A stretch of 50,088 nt of DNA from contig NZ_MZXV01000016.1 of the NCBI RefSeq assembly GCF_003253745.1, positions 1-50,088 on the forward strand, written 5' to 3'. This document shows, piece by piece, positions 7,609-16,947 of the stretch (within the stretch, counting starts at the first letter, position 1; every line of letters starts with the position of its first letter). Source of the stretch: Mesorhizobium kowhaii (GTDB taxonomy: Bacteria; Pseudomonadota; Alphaproteobacteria; Rhizobiales; Rhizobiaceae). The position numbers were made by a program, and so were the translations under genes. The notes beneath the pieces were generated by a model. The model was not told where the DNA came from. It searched no databases and saw only the letters and a program-made list of their open reading frames with translations.

Positions 7609-8310
7609 TCAAGTCAGCGACTCCACCCGGCCGTTTTTAAGCACCATTCTCTTCGTGCAAACGCGCTGGATGAGCGTATCGTCGTGGCTGGCCAGCACGA
7701 TGATGCCGGCCTTTTCTGCCAGTTCGTCCATCCGTCGTTTGGCTTTTTCCTGGAATGACGCGTCGCCGGCGCCGATCCACTCGTCCATCAGCAGAATTTC
7801 AGGCTCAAGCGCGGTCGCTGCCGCAAATGCCAAACGTGCCGCCATACCTTGGCTGTACGCCTTGAATGGCAGGTCGATGAAGTCGCCCAGTTCGCTGAAA
7901 TCGATTATTTCTTCCATCTTCTCTTCGATCTCGGCCGCCGTCCAGCCGCTGATCAACCCCCTCAGCACGATGTTTCTGCGCCCGGTGGCCTCGGGACGAA
8001 ACCCTATGCTGATGTTGAACAAGGCATCGACCTTGCCCGCGATCGATATCGTACCAGCCGATGGCTGGTAGATTCCGTAGAGAACCTTGAGCAGGGTGGT
8101 CTTGCCTGAGCCATTCGGGCCGACAAGCCCCAACCGGTCGCCCGCCTTGAGCTCGAAGCTGACATCGTCGAGTGCCTGCACGACCTGCTTGGTGCCGGAG
8201 CTCGCTATGTTGCCGCCGAGTGCGCTTCGACGCCGGCCAGGCGCCGAAAGCGTCAACTTCTCGAACAGGCGATAAACGAGGCTGACATTGTTCAGTTTGA
8301 TGGCGGTCAT
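7609..8310 (-). CDS. wzt: Polysaccharide (O-antigen) ABC exporter, ATP-binding subunit
   Basis: 233 residues from ATG 8310, which sits 5 bp after the permease stop; a longer open frame upstream only overlaps the permease and is not used. Walker A is GPNGSGKTT at 64-72. The signature is the YSQGM form typical of Wzt/TagH/KpsT exporters in place of LSGGQ, and Walker B is ILLMDEWIGAGD. It powers transfer of undecaprenyl-linked polysaccharide across the inner membrane with the adjacent permease. The protein stops right after the nucleotide-binding domain and has none of the C-terminal carbohydrate-binding domain that some Wzt proteins use to recognise a chain-end cap. A relic of a second copy lies at 1690-1768. 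Confidence 0.93.
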   Translation of the reverse strand: MTAIKLNNVSLVYRLFEKLTLSAPGRRRSALGGNIASSGTKQVVQALDDVSFELKAGDRLGLVGPNGSGKTTLLKVLYGIYQPSAGTISIAGKVDALFNISIGFRPEATGRRNIVLRGLISGWTAAEIEEKMEEIIDFSELGDFIDLPFKAYSQGMAARLAFAAATALEPEILLMDEWIGAGDASFQEKAKRRMDELAEKAGIIVLASHDDTLIQRVCTKRMVLKNGRVESLT

Positions 8311-8315
8311 GGAAC

Positions 8316-9107
8316 TCAGATCAGGAAAACGATGCGCTTGCGATAAAGGCCCAGCAGCAGCAATGCAAGCGCCCAGAGGCCGAGGCAGAAATAGCCTGTC
8401 ACCGCCAGCGCGTGCATCGGAAATGTGCCTGCGGTGATGGGCTCGCGCACGCTCTCCAGGAAATAGGTGAACGGGTTCCAATGATAGGCATATTTCTGAA
8501 CGCCCTCTTGCCCGCTATAGACCCAAAAGACCGGCGTAAAGAACATGCCCACCCGCATCATGTTGCCGACGATGAATTCGCTATCGGGAAAGAAAGCGCC
8601 CAGGAAAGCAAAAACCACGACAAATGCAGGAGTAGCCAAGATGATGAGCAGCAGGCCCGGCACCGAAAACAGCCAGTTCATGTTGGTGCCGTAGCCGCTT
8701 AGCAACAGGATGAGAACGCAACCCGCCATCGAATAAGCAGCTCGAATGACGCATTGCATCGTCAACCGCATCACATAGACGAACAACGGCAGCGTCGTGC
8801 CTTGAATGAAGCTCGCTTCGCGCTGGAACAGCGACACGCTCACGCTGATGGTCTCGTTGAGATAGAACCACACCAGCATGCCGATGGCTACATAGGCTAT
8901 ATAGCTTGGGTTGATGGCGTCTTTGGTCACGAAAACAAAGACAAATGTGCCGACGAAAGCAAAATAATTGACCAGCATCCAAAGCGGTCCCAGGGTCGTG
9001 CGTCTGTGCTGGTCGCCGATATCCTCATGGGCAAGCGCGATCCAGACCCGGTGCAACCGTATGGCCTTGGAGATATCGTCAAAAGCGCCGCTTAGTGCCG
9101 CAATCAT
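8316..9107 (-). CDS. wzm: Polysaccharide ABC exporter, ABC-2 type permease
   Basis: 263 residues from ATG 9107. Hydrophobic segments alternate as in Wzm/KpsM/TagG permeases, giving about six membrane spans: LWMLVNYFAFVGTFVFVFV, YIAYVAIGMLVWFYL, and further spans around 115-140, 145-170, 175-195 and 230-260. The conserved cytoplasmic start (IWIALAHEDI-like, here VWIALAHEDIGDQHRRT) and TLGPLWM are present. It pairs with the Wzt ATPase 5 bp downstream. It is the first gene of the minus-strand cluster; its promoter should lie in the 339-bp divergent gap to the right. Confidence 0.92.
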   Translation of the reverse strand: MIAALSGAFDDISKAIRLHRVWIALAHEDIGDQHRRTTLGPLWMLVNYFAFVGTFVFVFVTKDAINPSYIAYVAIGMLVWFYLNETISVSVSLFQREASFIQGTTLPLFVYVMRLTMQCVIRAAYSMAGCVLILLLSGYGTNMNWLFSVPGLLLIILATPAFVVVFAFLGAFFPDSEFIVGNMMRVGMFFTPVFWVYSGQEGVQKYAYHWNPFTYFLESVREPITAGTFPMHALAVTGYFCLGLWALALLLLGLYRKRIVFLI

Positions 9108-9446
9108 AGTTGGGAGTATCGCAATCTGTTTTTTTCCAGCGCTTGGTTTTTCCGGCGCTTCATCTCTTCAAGGCCCATGACGAACCACCATGGACCTCTT
9201 AATAGCCATTGCGACGTGCTTATGGCAACGCACTGCGTTTTAATGTCGCGAGTTGGGCGTCGGGTCCGATCCCTTGCCCTCGCGCTCCCTTGAAAAAACA
9301 TCTGGCTATGACTTCGAGCCCGCAGTATGCGATACAACAGGGCGGGCTAGGGATAGCACTTTGAAAGAGTGATCTGCCACGAAGCATATTCGTGTTCGCA
9401 CCTTGGTGATGTTCCTGTCCGCGAGCCTGGAGTCTAGTGCCGTCCA
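9108..9446. other. Divergent intergenic region between wzm and capD-like gene
   Basis: This 339-bp gap separates two divergently transcribed polysaccharide operons and should hold promoters for both. I see no convincing gene, repeat or recognisable operator in it. Short open frames on both strands show no family features. Confidence 0.5.
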
Positions 9447-11435
9447 ATGAATTCTTACCTCGAAGCTGTATTCGGACTCAGGCCGGAAATGCGGCGCGCC
9501 TTCATCATGGTCCAGGACGTGGTCATGGTCCTGGTCGCCGTGGCACTCAGCCTTGTGCTTTCGCGGTCGAATCTTTCGTTCGATCCGCTCTCCAACCAGG
9601 GTTTGGCAACCTGGGCGGGCATTGTTGTCATCAGCCATTTCCTGTTCAGATATTGTGGTCTCTACAAGACTGTCTGGCGCTTCGCCTCGACGCCCGACTT
9701 TTTCAATATCCTGAAGAGCTGCGCGATTTTGACGTTGGCTCTGTACGCCGCTTCGATGCTGGTTCGTTCTTTCCAGCCTGTGCAGGGGCTCAACGAGCGT
9801 CAGTTCATCGTCTTCTTCCTCGTCTCCTTCACGATCATATCGGCGCCCCGGCTGTTCTACCGCTTCCTGCGTGACGGCGCGAGCTGGGGCATTCTGAGCA
9901 CCAAGACCGACAAGACGCAGGCCAAGCAGGCGTTGTTCGTTGGCCGGCTCGGCGAAGCCGACCTGATCATTCGCTTCACGCGCACGGCCGAGCCGGCCGA
10001 CTATTCCATCGCCGGGATCATGGCGACCGAGCGCGGCGTGCCATTGGGCACGCGGATTCAAAGTGTTCCCGTGGTTGCGACCCGGCCGCGTCTGATCGAG
10101 GTCCTGGAGGACTATGCGACCGGCACCGAAAGCCTGGATTTGCTGATTTTCGGCAGCGGCGCCGAGCACGAGATCGAGGAGTATTCGGAACTCGTCCGCG
10201 TCGCCCGGCACGGCGACATAACGGTCGTGCAGTTTTCCGGTCTTTCGGAACTGGAACAGCACGGAAAGCTGGTTCTCGACGCCGTCGAGATGGAAACGAT
10301 CCTGCGCCGCCCGACAGTGCCTTCCGATGTCGAGCGTATCGGTGCCTTTGTTGGCGGCAAGCGTGTTCTGGTGACGGGTGGTGCCGGGTCGATCGGCCGA
10401 ACGTTGGTCAAACGGTCGTTGGAGCTGGGGGCGGAGGCGGTGCTCGTCGCCGACAACTCCGAGTTCGGCATCTTCCAGTTGAGCCAGTACATTGACGAGA
10501 AGGACCACGACCGTCTCAAGGTCCGTATCGTCGATGTCGCGGACCGGCGCCAGATCACGCGTGTGGTCACGGAATTCAGACCGGACATCGTCTTTCATGC
10601 CGCGGCGCTCAAGCATGTTCCGCTGCTCGAGGAAAACTGGGATTCGGCCATCCAGACCAATGTCTTCGGCACGCTTGTCTGTGCCGAAGTCGCCGCCAAA
10701 TGCGGGGTTGCGCAGTTTGTCCTGATATCGAGCGACAAGGCGGTGGATCCCTCATCGGTGCTCGGCGTGACAAAACGGGCTGCCGAACAGATCATCAGCG
10801 CCTTGCATGGGCCCCCCGCGAGCGAGCCGGGCGCGCGTCGATCGGTCACCAAGTTCGTAGCCGTTCGCTTCGGCAATGTCTTTGGCAGCAACGGTTCGGT
10901 GGCGACCATATTCCAGGCGCAGATCGAGGCCGGAGGGCCTGTCACCATCACGGACCGGCGCATGACACGCTATTTCATGACCGTGGCCGAGGCCGTCGAT
11001 CTGGTCATCATGTCGGCGGCCGATGCCGCATCGCGGCAGAGCAGGGAAGATTATGCCGTCTATATGCTCGACATGGGCAAGCCGGTGCCGATCCTTGAAG
11101 TCGCCGAAACAATGATCCGCCTGGCCGGAAAGAGCCCATACACGGACATTCCAATCCGGTTCACCGGCATAAGGCCGGGCGAGAAACTCCACGAAACGCT
11201 GCATGGCGAAGATGAGGAACTCGTCGAACTCGGCATTTCGAAGATCTTTGGCCTGAGCACGGATGTCGTGGAATGGTCGGATGTCCAGGCCGCGCTCACG
11301 GCGCTGCAGCAGTCGGTGAAGAACCAGGACAAGGATGCCGCGCTCGCCGTGCTGGCAGGCCTCGACCACGCCAAGAAGGCCAGGGGCAGCATTCATCAGG
11401 ACGTGATCCCGAAAACCGCCCGGCAGGCGACCTAA
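9447..11435 (+). CDS. capD: CapD/FlaA1-type nucleotide-sugar 4,6-dehydratase (membrane-bound)
   Basis: 662 residues, the usual size of the PglF/WbpM/CapD group. Four membrane spans lie in the first ~140 residues (for example VQDVVMVLVAVALSLVL and FIVFFLVSFTIISAPRLF). They are followed by a Rossmann-like linker domain and a C-terminal short-chain dehydrogenase domain with VLVTGGAGSIGRTLV near 309-323. The active-site stretch is SSDKAVDPSSVLGVTKRAAE near 428: Lys is kept, but the classical Tyr position holds Leu, as in this subfamily where it is usually Met. It likely converts UDP-N-acetylglucosamine to the 4-keto-6-deoxy sugar at the inner membrane. First gene of a plus-strand operon with a glycosyltransferase and a priming transferase. 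Confidence 0.9.
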   Translation: MNSYLEAVFGLRPEMRRAFIMVQDVVMVLVAVALSLVLSRSNLSFDPLSNQGLATWAGIVVISHFLFRYCGLYKTVWRFASTPDFFNILKSCAILTLALYAASMLVRSFQPVQGLNERQFIVFFLVSFTIISAPRLFYRFLRDGASWGILSTKTDKTQAKQALFVGRLGEADLIIRFTRTAEPADYSIAGIMATERGVPLGTRIQSVPVVATRPRLIEVLEDYATGTESLDLLIFGSGAEHEIEEYSELVRVARHGDITVVQFSGLSELEQHGKLVLDAVEMETILRRPTVPSDVERIGAFVGGKRVLVTGGAGSIGRTLVKRSLELGAEAVLVADNSEFGIFQLSQYIDEKDHDRLKVRIVDVADRRQITRVVTEFRPDIVFHAAALKHVPLLEENWDSAIQTNVFGTLVCAEVAAKCGVAQFVLISSDKAVDPSSVLGVTKRAAEQIISALHGPPASEPGARRSVTKFVAVRFGNVFGSNGSVATIFQAQIEAGGPVTITDRRMTRYFMTVAEAVDLVIMSAADAASRQSREDYAVYMLDMGKPVPILEVAETMIRLAGKSPYTDIPIRFTGIRPGEKLHETLHGEDEELVELGISKIFGLSTDVVEWSDVQAALTALQQSVKNQDKDAALAVLAGLDHAKKARGSIHQDVIPKTARQAT

Positions 11436-11477
11436 ACCCAATCCAGAAAGCGATCTGGATCGTGGATCGGACAAACC

Positions 11478-11581
11478 TAGAGCAATTCCAGGAAAAGTGT
11501 GAAACGGTTTTCCGTCCGGAAGTGCGTCAAAACAAAGAGATAGAGCGGTTCTGCGTTTCCGTGAAACGATGAACCGCTCTA
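11478..11581. repeat. Dispersed palindromic intergenic repeat, copy 1, with long hairpin
   Basis: The first ~58 bp (AGAGCAATTCCAGGAAAAGT onward) recur at about 33087-33142 with few differences. The second part is a near-perfect hairpin: TAGAGCGGTTC (11541-11551) pairs with GAACCGCTCTA (11571-11581), and inside it CGTTTC (11554-11559) pairs with GAAACG (11563-11568). Such elements are scattered between genes in Mesorhizobium-type genomes. Here it lies between the CapD-like and glycosyltransferase genes and could affect mRNA processing or expression of the downstream gene. Confidence 0.75.
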
Positions 11582-11616
11582 GCCATTCCCAGGCATTTGC
11601 AGGGTGTTTGAAGCTT

Positions 11617-12549
11617 GTGAGCAAAGAAGATCCGCGCATCGCAGTCCTGATGGGCACGAAAGACGGCGCCGCCTTCATCGATGAGCAACTGCGATCCCTG
11701 CTCGCGCAGTCGCACCCTCTGGTCGACCTGTGGATCTCCGACGATGGCTCCATCGATGGCACGATCGCCATCATCGAGGCATGGAAGTCCCGCTGGCCCA
11801 AGGGTCGAATGACCCTGGTGGAGGGGCCGCGGCAGGGGTTCGCCGGCAATTTCCGGTCGATGATCCTTGATCGACGTATCGATGCGGACTGCTATGCCTT
11901 CTGCGACCAGGACGATATCTGGGAGTCCGACCGGCTGGAGAGCGCTATCAGCTGGATGCAGGCCTATGACGCAAAAACCCCGCTGATGTTTTGCTCGCGA
12001 ACCGCGACCATGACGGAAACGGGAAGCCTTGTCGGCCATTCGCCGCTGTTTCGCCGGCCGCCATCCTTTCGCAACGCACTTGTGCAAAGCATCGCCGGCG
12101 GCAACACCATCCTGCTCAACGCCGCGGCCCGCGACCTGCTGGCCAGGGCCTCCGCGCAGACCGGGTTCGTCAGCCACGACTGGTGGGCCTATCTCATCGT
12201 GACCGCCGCCGGCGGCATCGTCCGCTACGATCCGCGGCCGCTGGTGCGCTACCGGCAGCATGCCGCAAACCTGGTTGGCGCCAACGTGTCGTGGAGAGCA
12301 AGGGTTTCCCGGGTTGGCCGCCTGTTCAAGGGCGAGTTTGCCGGCTGGACGGATCGCAATCTTGAGGGCCTTGCCGTCAATCGCGACCTCCTGACCGAGG
12401 ATGCAGCGGCGTGCCTCGACCTGTTCACAAACGGGCGGCAGGGCAATCTTTTCCAGCGTTTGGGCGGCCTGCGCAAAAGCGGTGTCTATCGGCAGACTCT
12501 TTCCGGCACCCTGGGGCTCTATCTCGCATTCATCCTGGGTCGCATCTGA
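11617..12549 (+). CDS. Family 2 glycosyltransferase
   Basis: About 310 residues. The GT-A N-terminus reads IAVLMGTKDGAAFIDEQLRS, followed by LWISDDGSIDGT (nucleotide-sugar binding Asp-Asp) and CDQDDIWESDRLES (metal-binding DxD), as in rhamnosyltransferase-like GT2 proteins. The GTG at 11617 is preferred. The upstream in-frame ATG at 11569 falls inside the stem of a dispersed hairpin repeat, and the residues it would add have no family character. It probably adds one sugar to an undecaprenyl-linked glycan on the cytoplasmic face; the sugar is unknown. It lies between the dehydratase and the priming transferase and reads the same way. Confidence 0.85.
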   Translation: MSKEDPRIAVLMGTKDGAAFIDEQLRSLLAQSHPLVDLWISDDGSIDGTIAIIEAWKSRWPKGRMTLVEGPRQGFAGNFRSMILDRRIDADCYAFCDQDDIWESDRLESAISWMQAYDAKTPLMFCSRTATMTETGSLVGHSPLFRRPPSFRNALVQSIAGGNTILLNAAARDLLARASAQTGFVSHDWWAYLIVTAAGGIVRYDPRPLVRYRQHAANLVGANVSWRARVSRVGRLFKGEFAGWTDRNLEGLAVNRDLLTEDAAACLDLFTNGRQGNLFQRLGGLRKSGVYRQTLSGTLGLYLAFILGRI

Positions 12550-12670
12550 GCATCGAACGGCTGCATGGTGTGCTTGGCCAACAGATGACCTCATGCTACG
12601 TCGACCGTATTGACGGGCTTCGTCTGCGGCGTTGCCTCGGGGCTTTGGCAGGGAGCACTATCGGCCGTTC

Positions 12671-13210
<540 letters not shown>

Positions 13211-13218
13211 GCAGACCA

Positions 13219-13255
13219 TGATCCCAAAAACTGGAAGCCGGTTTTTGGAAAAGAT
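13219..13255. repeat. Palindromic repeat / possible bidirectional terminator
   Basis: CCAAAAACTGG (13224-13234) and CCGGTTTTTGG (13238-13248) form an 11-bp stem with one G-T wobble and an AAG loop. Outer TGATC and GATCA extend it. It sits between two convergent genes, the sugar transferase and the epimerase-like gene, where it could end transcription from either side. Its sequence resembles palindromic units common in rhizobial intergenic DNA. Confidence 0.6.
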
Positions 13256-13260
13256 CACGG

Positions 13261-14208
13261 TCAAACAGGAAGTCGAGGTTCACCGAGCCGCGCCAGTTCG
13301 GCCAGCCGCTCCAGCGTACCGGTTTCCGGTGCCCACCCCTGCGATATCAGCAGCGAAGGGTCGCATATCTGCGTCGCGGTCATGCTGTCCCAAAACGCCC
13401 GCTTGCCCAGCACGGCGGCGGCCGGCCGCATCAGGCCGGCCGGCACGGCGATCAGGCGCATCGGCCGTCCGAAACCGCTGCGAAAGGCGGCGATGACGGC
13501 CGCGACGGCGACCGACGGTACATCGGCGCCAATATAGATCGGGCGAAGTGACCCCGAATGGCTCAGCAGGTGCGACACCGCTCGCGCCGCAGCCTCGGAG
13601 GACATCAGCGAGCGGATTCCCGTCAAGGCGCCCGTCGGCAGCGGTAGCGCCGTATCAGCCAGGCGCATCAGCGTCGCCAGGTTTCCCTTCATGCCGCTCC
13701 CATAGACCGGAGGCAGGCGCAACACGGCGGCATCGGAACGGCCGTGCGACGCATAGGCGCCGAGAACCTTGATTTCGCCTTCGCGCTTCGAGCGCCCGTA
13801 TACGCATTGCGGGGCAGCAAGCGTGTTCTCGTCGATCGTTGCGCTGACGCGAGCGCCGATCACGGCCCGGATCGAGGAGAGGTGGATGAAACGTCCGCTT
13901 GCCTGCGCGGCCGCGGCATCCGCCAGCCGCGCGCTCAATTCCACATTGGCCGCCCGATAATCGGCCTCGGTGGCGTCGCCCTGATCATTGTTGAGGCCGG
14001 CACAATGGACGACATGGGTCACATCCCTGGTGAGTGCCAGGAAGGCCGCGGCAGGCGCATCGAAACCTGGCATCAGCACAGCCTCGCTTCCCGAACCCAG
14101 CGTCTCCGGGTGACGTGAGGCGAGGCGAAGCTCGGCGCCGGCCTCGCGAAGGTGGTGCACGACAAGACGTCCGATGAAACCCGTCGCACCTGTCACCAAG
14201 ACTTTCAT
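13261..14208 (-). CDS. NAD(P)-dependent nucleotide-sugar epimerase/dehydratase-like protein
   Basis: 315 residues from ATG 14208, whose first bases overlap the upstream stop (ATGA, 4 bp). A longer upstream frame only reads through the repeat-rich tail of that gene. It is an extended short-chain dehydrogenase: MKVLVTGATGFIGRLVVHHL holds the Rossmann GxxGxxG, VVHCAGLNN follows near 88, FIHLSSIRAV near 130 and YGRSKREGE (YxxxK catalytic pair) near 163. It resembles UDP-glucose 4-epimerase-like and GNE-type proteins of O-antigen loci. The substrate is not clear; epimerisation or 4-keto reduction of the CapD product is a reasonable guess. Confidence 0.85.
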   Translation of the reverse strand: MKVLVTGATGFIGRLVVHHLREAGAELRLASRHPETLGSGSEAVLMPGFDAPAAAFLALTRDVTHVVHCAGLNNDQGDATEADYRAANVELSARLADAAAAQASGRFIHLSSIRAVIGARVSATIDENTLAAPQCVYGRSKREGEIKVLGAYASHGRSDAAVLRLPPVYGSGMKGNLATLMRLADTALPLPTGALTGIRSLMSSEAAARAVSHLLSHSGSLRPIYIGADVPSVAVAAVIAAFRSGFGRPMRLIAVPAGLMRPAAAVLGKRAFWDSMTATQICDPSLLISQGWAPETGTLERLAELARLGEPRLPV

Positions 14209-15554
14209 TGCCTTGCTCGCAACAGCTCTTGGGTGGCCGGTGGAAGCGCCTGCTCTTCCACTGGTGGAAGTGCCTGCTCTCCCATCACTGGTGGAAGTGC
14301 TTGCTCTCCCGTCAACGGAGCCTGACGTCCGCAGGCAAGATATGTCCCGCACACCATGAAGACCATCAGCACCGAGTCCAGAATGTCATGGCCGATCAGG
14401 ATGCCCGTCATCCCGGCTGTGAGATAGGTGATCACGACGATGACAATCATGGCCGCGCCGAACCGCTCGACCGGATCGCTGCTGTTTCGCAAGACCCAGG
14501 CGGCATTTCCAGCGGCAACGACAAAGATCGCCGCCAGCGTCACGGCGCCCAGAATTCCTGCTTGCACCAAGGCGGTCAGGAAGCCGTTATGGAAATGGTT
14601 GAAGCCTGTGTCCATTGCGAACTGGTCATGAAAGCCCTGCTTGATCAAAAGCTGGCTCGCGCCCGCACCATGTCCGAACACCGGCATGTCATGGAATGCC
14701 CTGAGGCCGATCTCCCAAAGGGCAACGCGTATTCCCAACGAGGTGTCGTAGTTGTCGTGAGTCCCAAGCGCGTCCCAATCGGAGCGCAGAAAGTCGACGC
14801 GCCCGGATATCGCCTGGAAGCCGAAAGCAGCGATCACGATGCCGACTGCCGTCAGCAGCAGCAGCACGCGAACGGCATTCCTGCCTCTGAGCCTCTGGTG
14901 GTTGATCAGCAGAACAGCGATGCCGGCAATCAGCAGCGCCAGCCAGACAATACGCGAACCTGAATAGATGATGGCGATCGTCCCGGCCAGTGCGGCGTAG
15001 AAGAGGGGGTTCCGGGCTCGCTCTATGCCTGACAAGGCACCGGCCACGCAGACCACCACGGCAAGGCAGACGACGGTTGCGAAGACGATCGGATTGCCGG
15101 CCCCGCCCTCGGCCCTGACCCCAATCCAATATTGCTGGATGACGGCCATGAGCAGCGCGACAAAACAGGCGGCCATGCTGCTGAGCACGATGATGCGGGC
15201 AAGCGTGGCTTTCTGCGTGATGCTCCAGGTCGAATAGGAGATTGGGAAAAACAGGAAGGTGACGAGCGGGATGAGGTGTGGCGCATCTCTGACGAACGAG
15301 TTGTTGACGATGGAAGCCATGAGATTGGCCGCGCAATAGGCATAGATCGCGACCGTCAGCCAGGTCATCGGCCGGTCGATGTTGAAGCGCCTTTTCCCGG
15401 TGGCAATCAGCACGACGGACGCGAGGGCTCCGCCATTGAACACGAAACTGACCAACGATCCCAGAACCGGTGGAAAAAAGAAGCAAAGGATGGAGAAGTA
15501 GACATTCACCCGCGAGGCAGTGAATTGCTGTCTTATGGATGAAAACCGGTTCAA
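14205..15554 (-). CDS. O-antigen ligase / polymerase-like membrane protein
   Basis: About 449 residues from a TTG at 15554; a GTG at 15509 is an alternative, so the start is unsure. Roughly ten to twelve membrane spans are visible, with a periplasmic loop containing GIRVALWEIGLRAFHDMPVF and GHGAGASQLL, which fits the Wzy_C (O-antigen ligase/polymerase) family. It would polymerise or ligate undecaprenyl-linked glycan in the periplasm. The C-terminus is unusual: after the last span comes a soluble tail with three copies of a QALPPV unit, matching a tandem DNA repeat. The ATGA overlap couples it to the epimerase-like gene. Confidence 0.82.
   Translation of the reverse strand: MNRFSSIRQQFTASRVNVYFSILCFFFPPVLGSLVSFVFNGGALASVVLIATGKRRFNIDRPMTWLTVAIYAYCAANLMASIVNNSFVRDAPHLIPLVTFLFFPISYSTWSITQKATLARIIVLSSMAACFVALLMAVIQQYWIGVRAEGGAGNPIVFATVVCLAVVVCVAGALSGIERARNPLFYAALAGTIAIIYSGSRIVWLALLIAGIAVLLINHQRLRGRNAVRVLLLLTAVGIVIAAFGFQAISGRVDFLRSDWDALGTHDNYDTSLGIRVALWEIGLRAFHDMPVFGHGAGASQLLIKQGFHDQFAMDTGFNHFHNGFLTALVQAGILGAVTLAAIFVVAAGNAAWVLRNSSDPVERFGAAMIVIVVITYLTAGMTGILIGHDILDSVLMVFMVCGTYLACGRQAPLTGEQALPPVMGEQALPPVEEQALPPATQELLRARQ
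14226..14320. repeat. Short tandem repeat in the tail of the ligase gene
   Basis: Three imperfect 21-27 bp units (plus-strand core GGTGGAAGTGCCTGCTCT and variants) encode EQALPP three times on the minus strand at the extreme C-terminus of the O-antigen ligase-like protein. The pattern suggests slippage-type expansion; unit number may differ between strains. Confidence 0.7.
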
Positions 15555-16039
15555 TGCTCTAGGTCACAATTCTCTGGGAGCGATAGGTGTCATCGGCGGA
15601 AACGGATATGACCGCCTCGAAATTGCACGTGTCCATCATGCGTCGTGCTCGTCTTCAACGGCCGGTATAGCGGCTGGCCCCTTTTTTCGATAGTGCGGCA
15701 AGGCGGGGTTGCCGCCAGAAATCGACGGCCACCCGACGGGCGCCTGGCTAAGGGCATACACCTGGCAACTTGCGTGTTCAGCCAGGCAATATTTTCCCCG
15801 GCTTTTCTTGTCGGCTCGCCCCGCGAGCAGGAATTTCCGGGTTTTGCCGCGCGCATGGAAAATTCATTCCCGAACCGTGCGCAGCCGGGCCAGTCTTGCA
15901 TTGTTCTCGACAACGGCGATCTGCTAGAACGCCGGCACGAAAGAGATTGTCCAGAAGCAAGGCTTGAACCGGGCGCAAAAAGCTCGATGATTTGAGGCAA
16001 GGTCTTCTGTCGGAAGGCACGAAAGAACGCTTACACTCC
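15555..16039. other. Divergent intergenic region before cysD
   Basis: This 485-bp gap lies between the divergent ligase gene and the cys operon. It must contain the cysD promoter. I see no convincing coding region: open frames of up to 136 codons on both strands lack family features. I cannot identify a CysB-like or other operator. Confidence 0.5.
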
Positions 16040-16945
16040 ATGACCATTGCGCTTACGCATCTTCAGCGGCTTGAAGCCGAGTCCATCCACATCTTCCGCG
16101 AGGTTGCGGCCGCCTTTGCCAAGCCGGTGATGCTCTATTCGGTCGGCAAGGATTCCTCCGTGCTGATGCATCTGGCGATGAAGGCGTTTTATCCCGCCAA
16201 GCCGCCGTTCCCCTTTCTTCACGTCGACACGACGTGGAAATTCCGCGAGATGATCGCCTTTCGCGATCAGATGGCGCAGAAACTCGGCTTCGATCTCTTG
16301 GTTCATGTCAACGAAGATGGCGTGCGCGACAACATCAATCCTTTCGATCACGGTTCGAACACCCACACCCATGTGATGAAGACCGTGGCGCTGCGCCAGG
16401 CGCTCGACAAATACGGTTTCGACGCGGCCTTTGGCGGCGCCCGTCGCGATGAGGAGAAATCGCGCGCCAAGGAGCGCATCTTCTCCTTCCGCAACGCGCA
16501 GCATGTCTGGGACCCGAAGAACCAGCGACCCGAGATGTGGAAGATATTCAACACCCGCATCGCATCGGGTGAATCGATCCGTGTCTTTCCGCTGTCGAAT
16601 TGGACCGAGCTCGACATCTGGCAGTATATTCTGCAGGAAAACATCCCGATCGTGCCGCTCTATCTCGCCAAGGAGCGGCCGGTGGTCGAGCGCGACGGCA
16701 TGCTCATCCTGCGGGACGACGAGCGCATGAAACTGCGTCCCGGCGAGACGGTGGAGAACCGGCTTGTGCGATTCCGCACGCTCGGCTGCTATCCGCTGAC
16801 CGGCGCCATCGAATCGGATGCCGACACGCTGGAAGCCATCGTCGGCGAAATGCTGACCGCGCGCACCTCCGAACGGCAGGGTCGCCTGATCGACCGCGAT
16901 GAAGCCGGCTCGATGGAAAAGAAGAAGCGCGAGGGGTATTTCTGA
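16040..16945 (+). CDS. cysD: Sulfate adenylyltransferase subunit 2 (CysD)
   Basis: 301 residues from ATG 16040, the same length as the Escherichia coli protein; an in-frame start 48 bp upstream adds only non-conserved residues. The PP-loop of the ATP pyrophosphatase fold is [13 protein letters not shown] at 33-45. Also present are [32 protein letters not shown] and the conserved C-terminus [16 protein letters not shown]. With CysN it makes adenosine 5'-phosphosulfate from ATP and sulfate in the cytoplasm. The stop is 2 bp before the cysN/C ATG, so the two subunits are expressed together. Confidence 0.97.
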   Translation: MTIALTHLQRLEAESIHIFREVAAAFAKPVMLYSVGKDSSVLMHLAMKAFYPAKPPFPFLHVDTTWKFREMIAFRDQMAQKLGFDLLVHVNEDGVRDNINPFDHGSNTHTHVMKTVALRQALDKYGFDAAFGGARRDEEKSRAKERIFSFRNAQHVWDPKNQRPEMWKIFNTRIASGESIRVFPLSNWTELDIWQYILQENIPIVPLYLAKERPVVERDGMLILRDDERMKLRPGETVENRLVRFRTLGCYPLTGAIESDADTLEAIVGEMLTARTSERQGRLIDRDEAGSMEKKKREGYF

Positions 16946-16947
16946 CC

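Noticed and set aside
9306..10616. 436-codon open frame antisense to the CapD-like gene
   Set aside because: Same reason: rich in Arg, Asp and His as expected of an antisense shadow, with no domain.
14226..14320. CRISPR-like repeats
   Set aside because: The units are contiguous, in frame and encode a repeated peptide; there are no spacers.
15590..16000. 136-codon minus-strand frame before cysD
   Set aside because: No homology pattern, no ribosome site, and odd composition; treated as intergenic.
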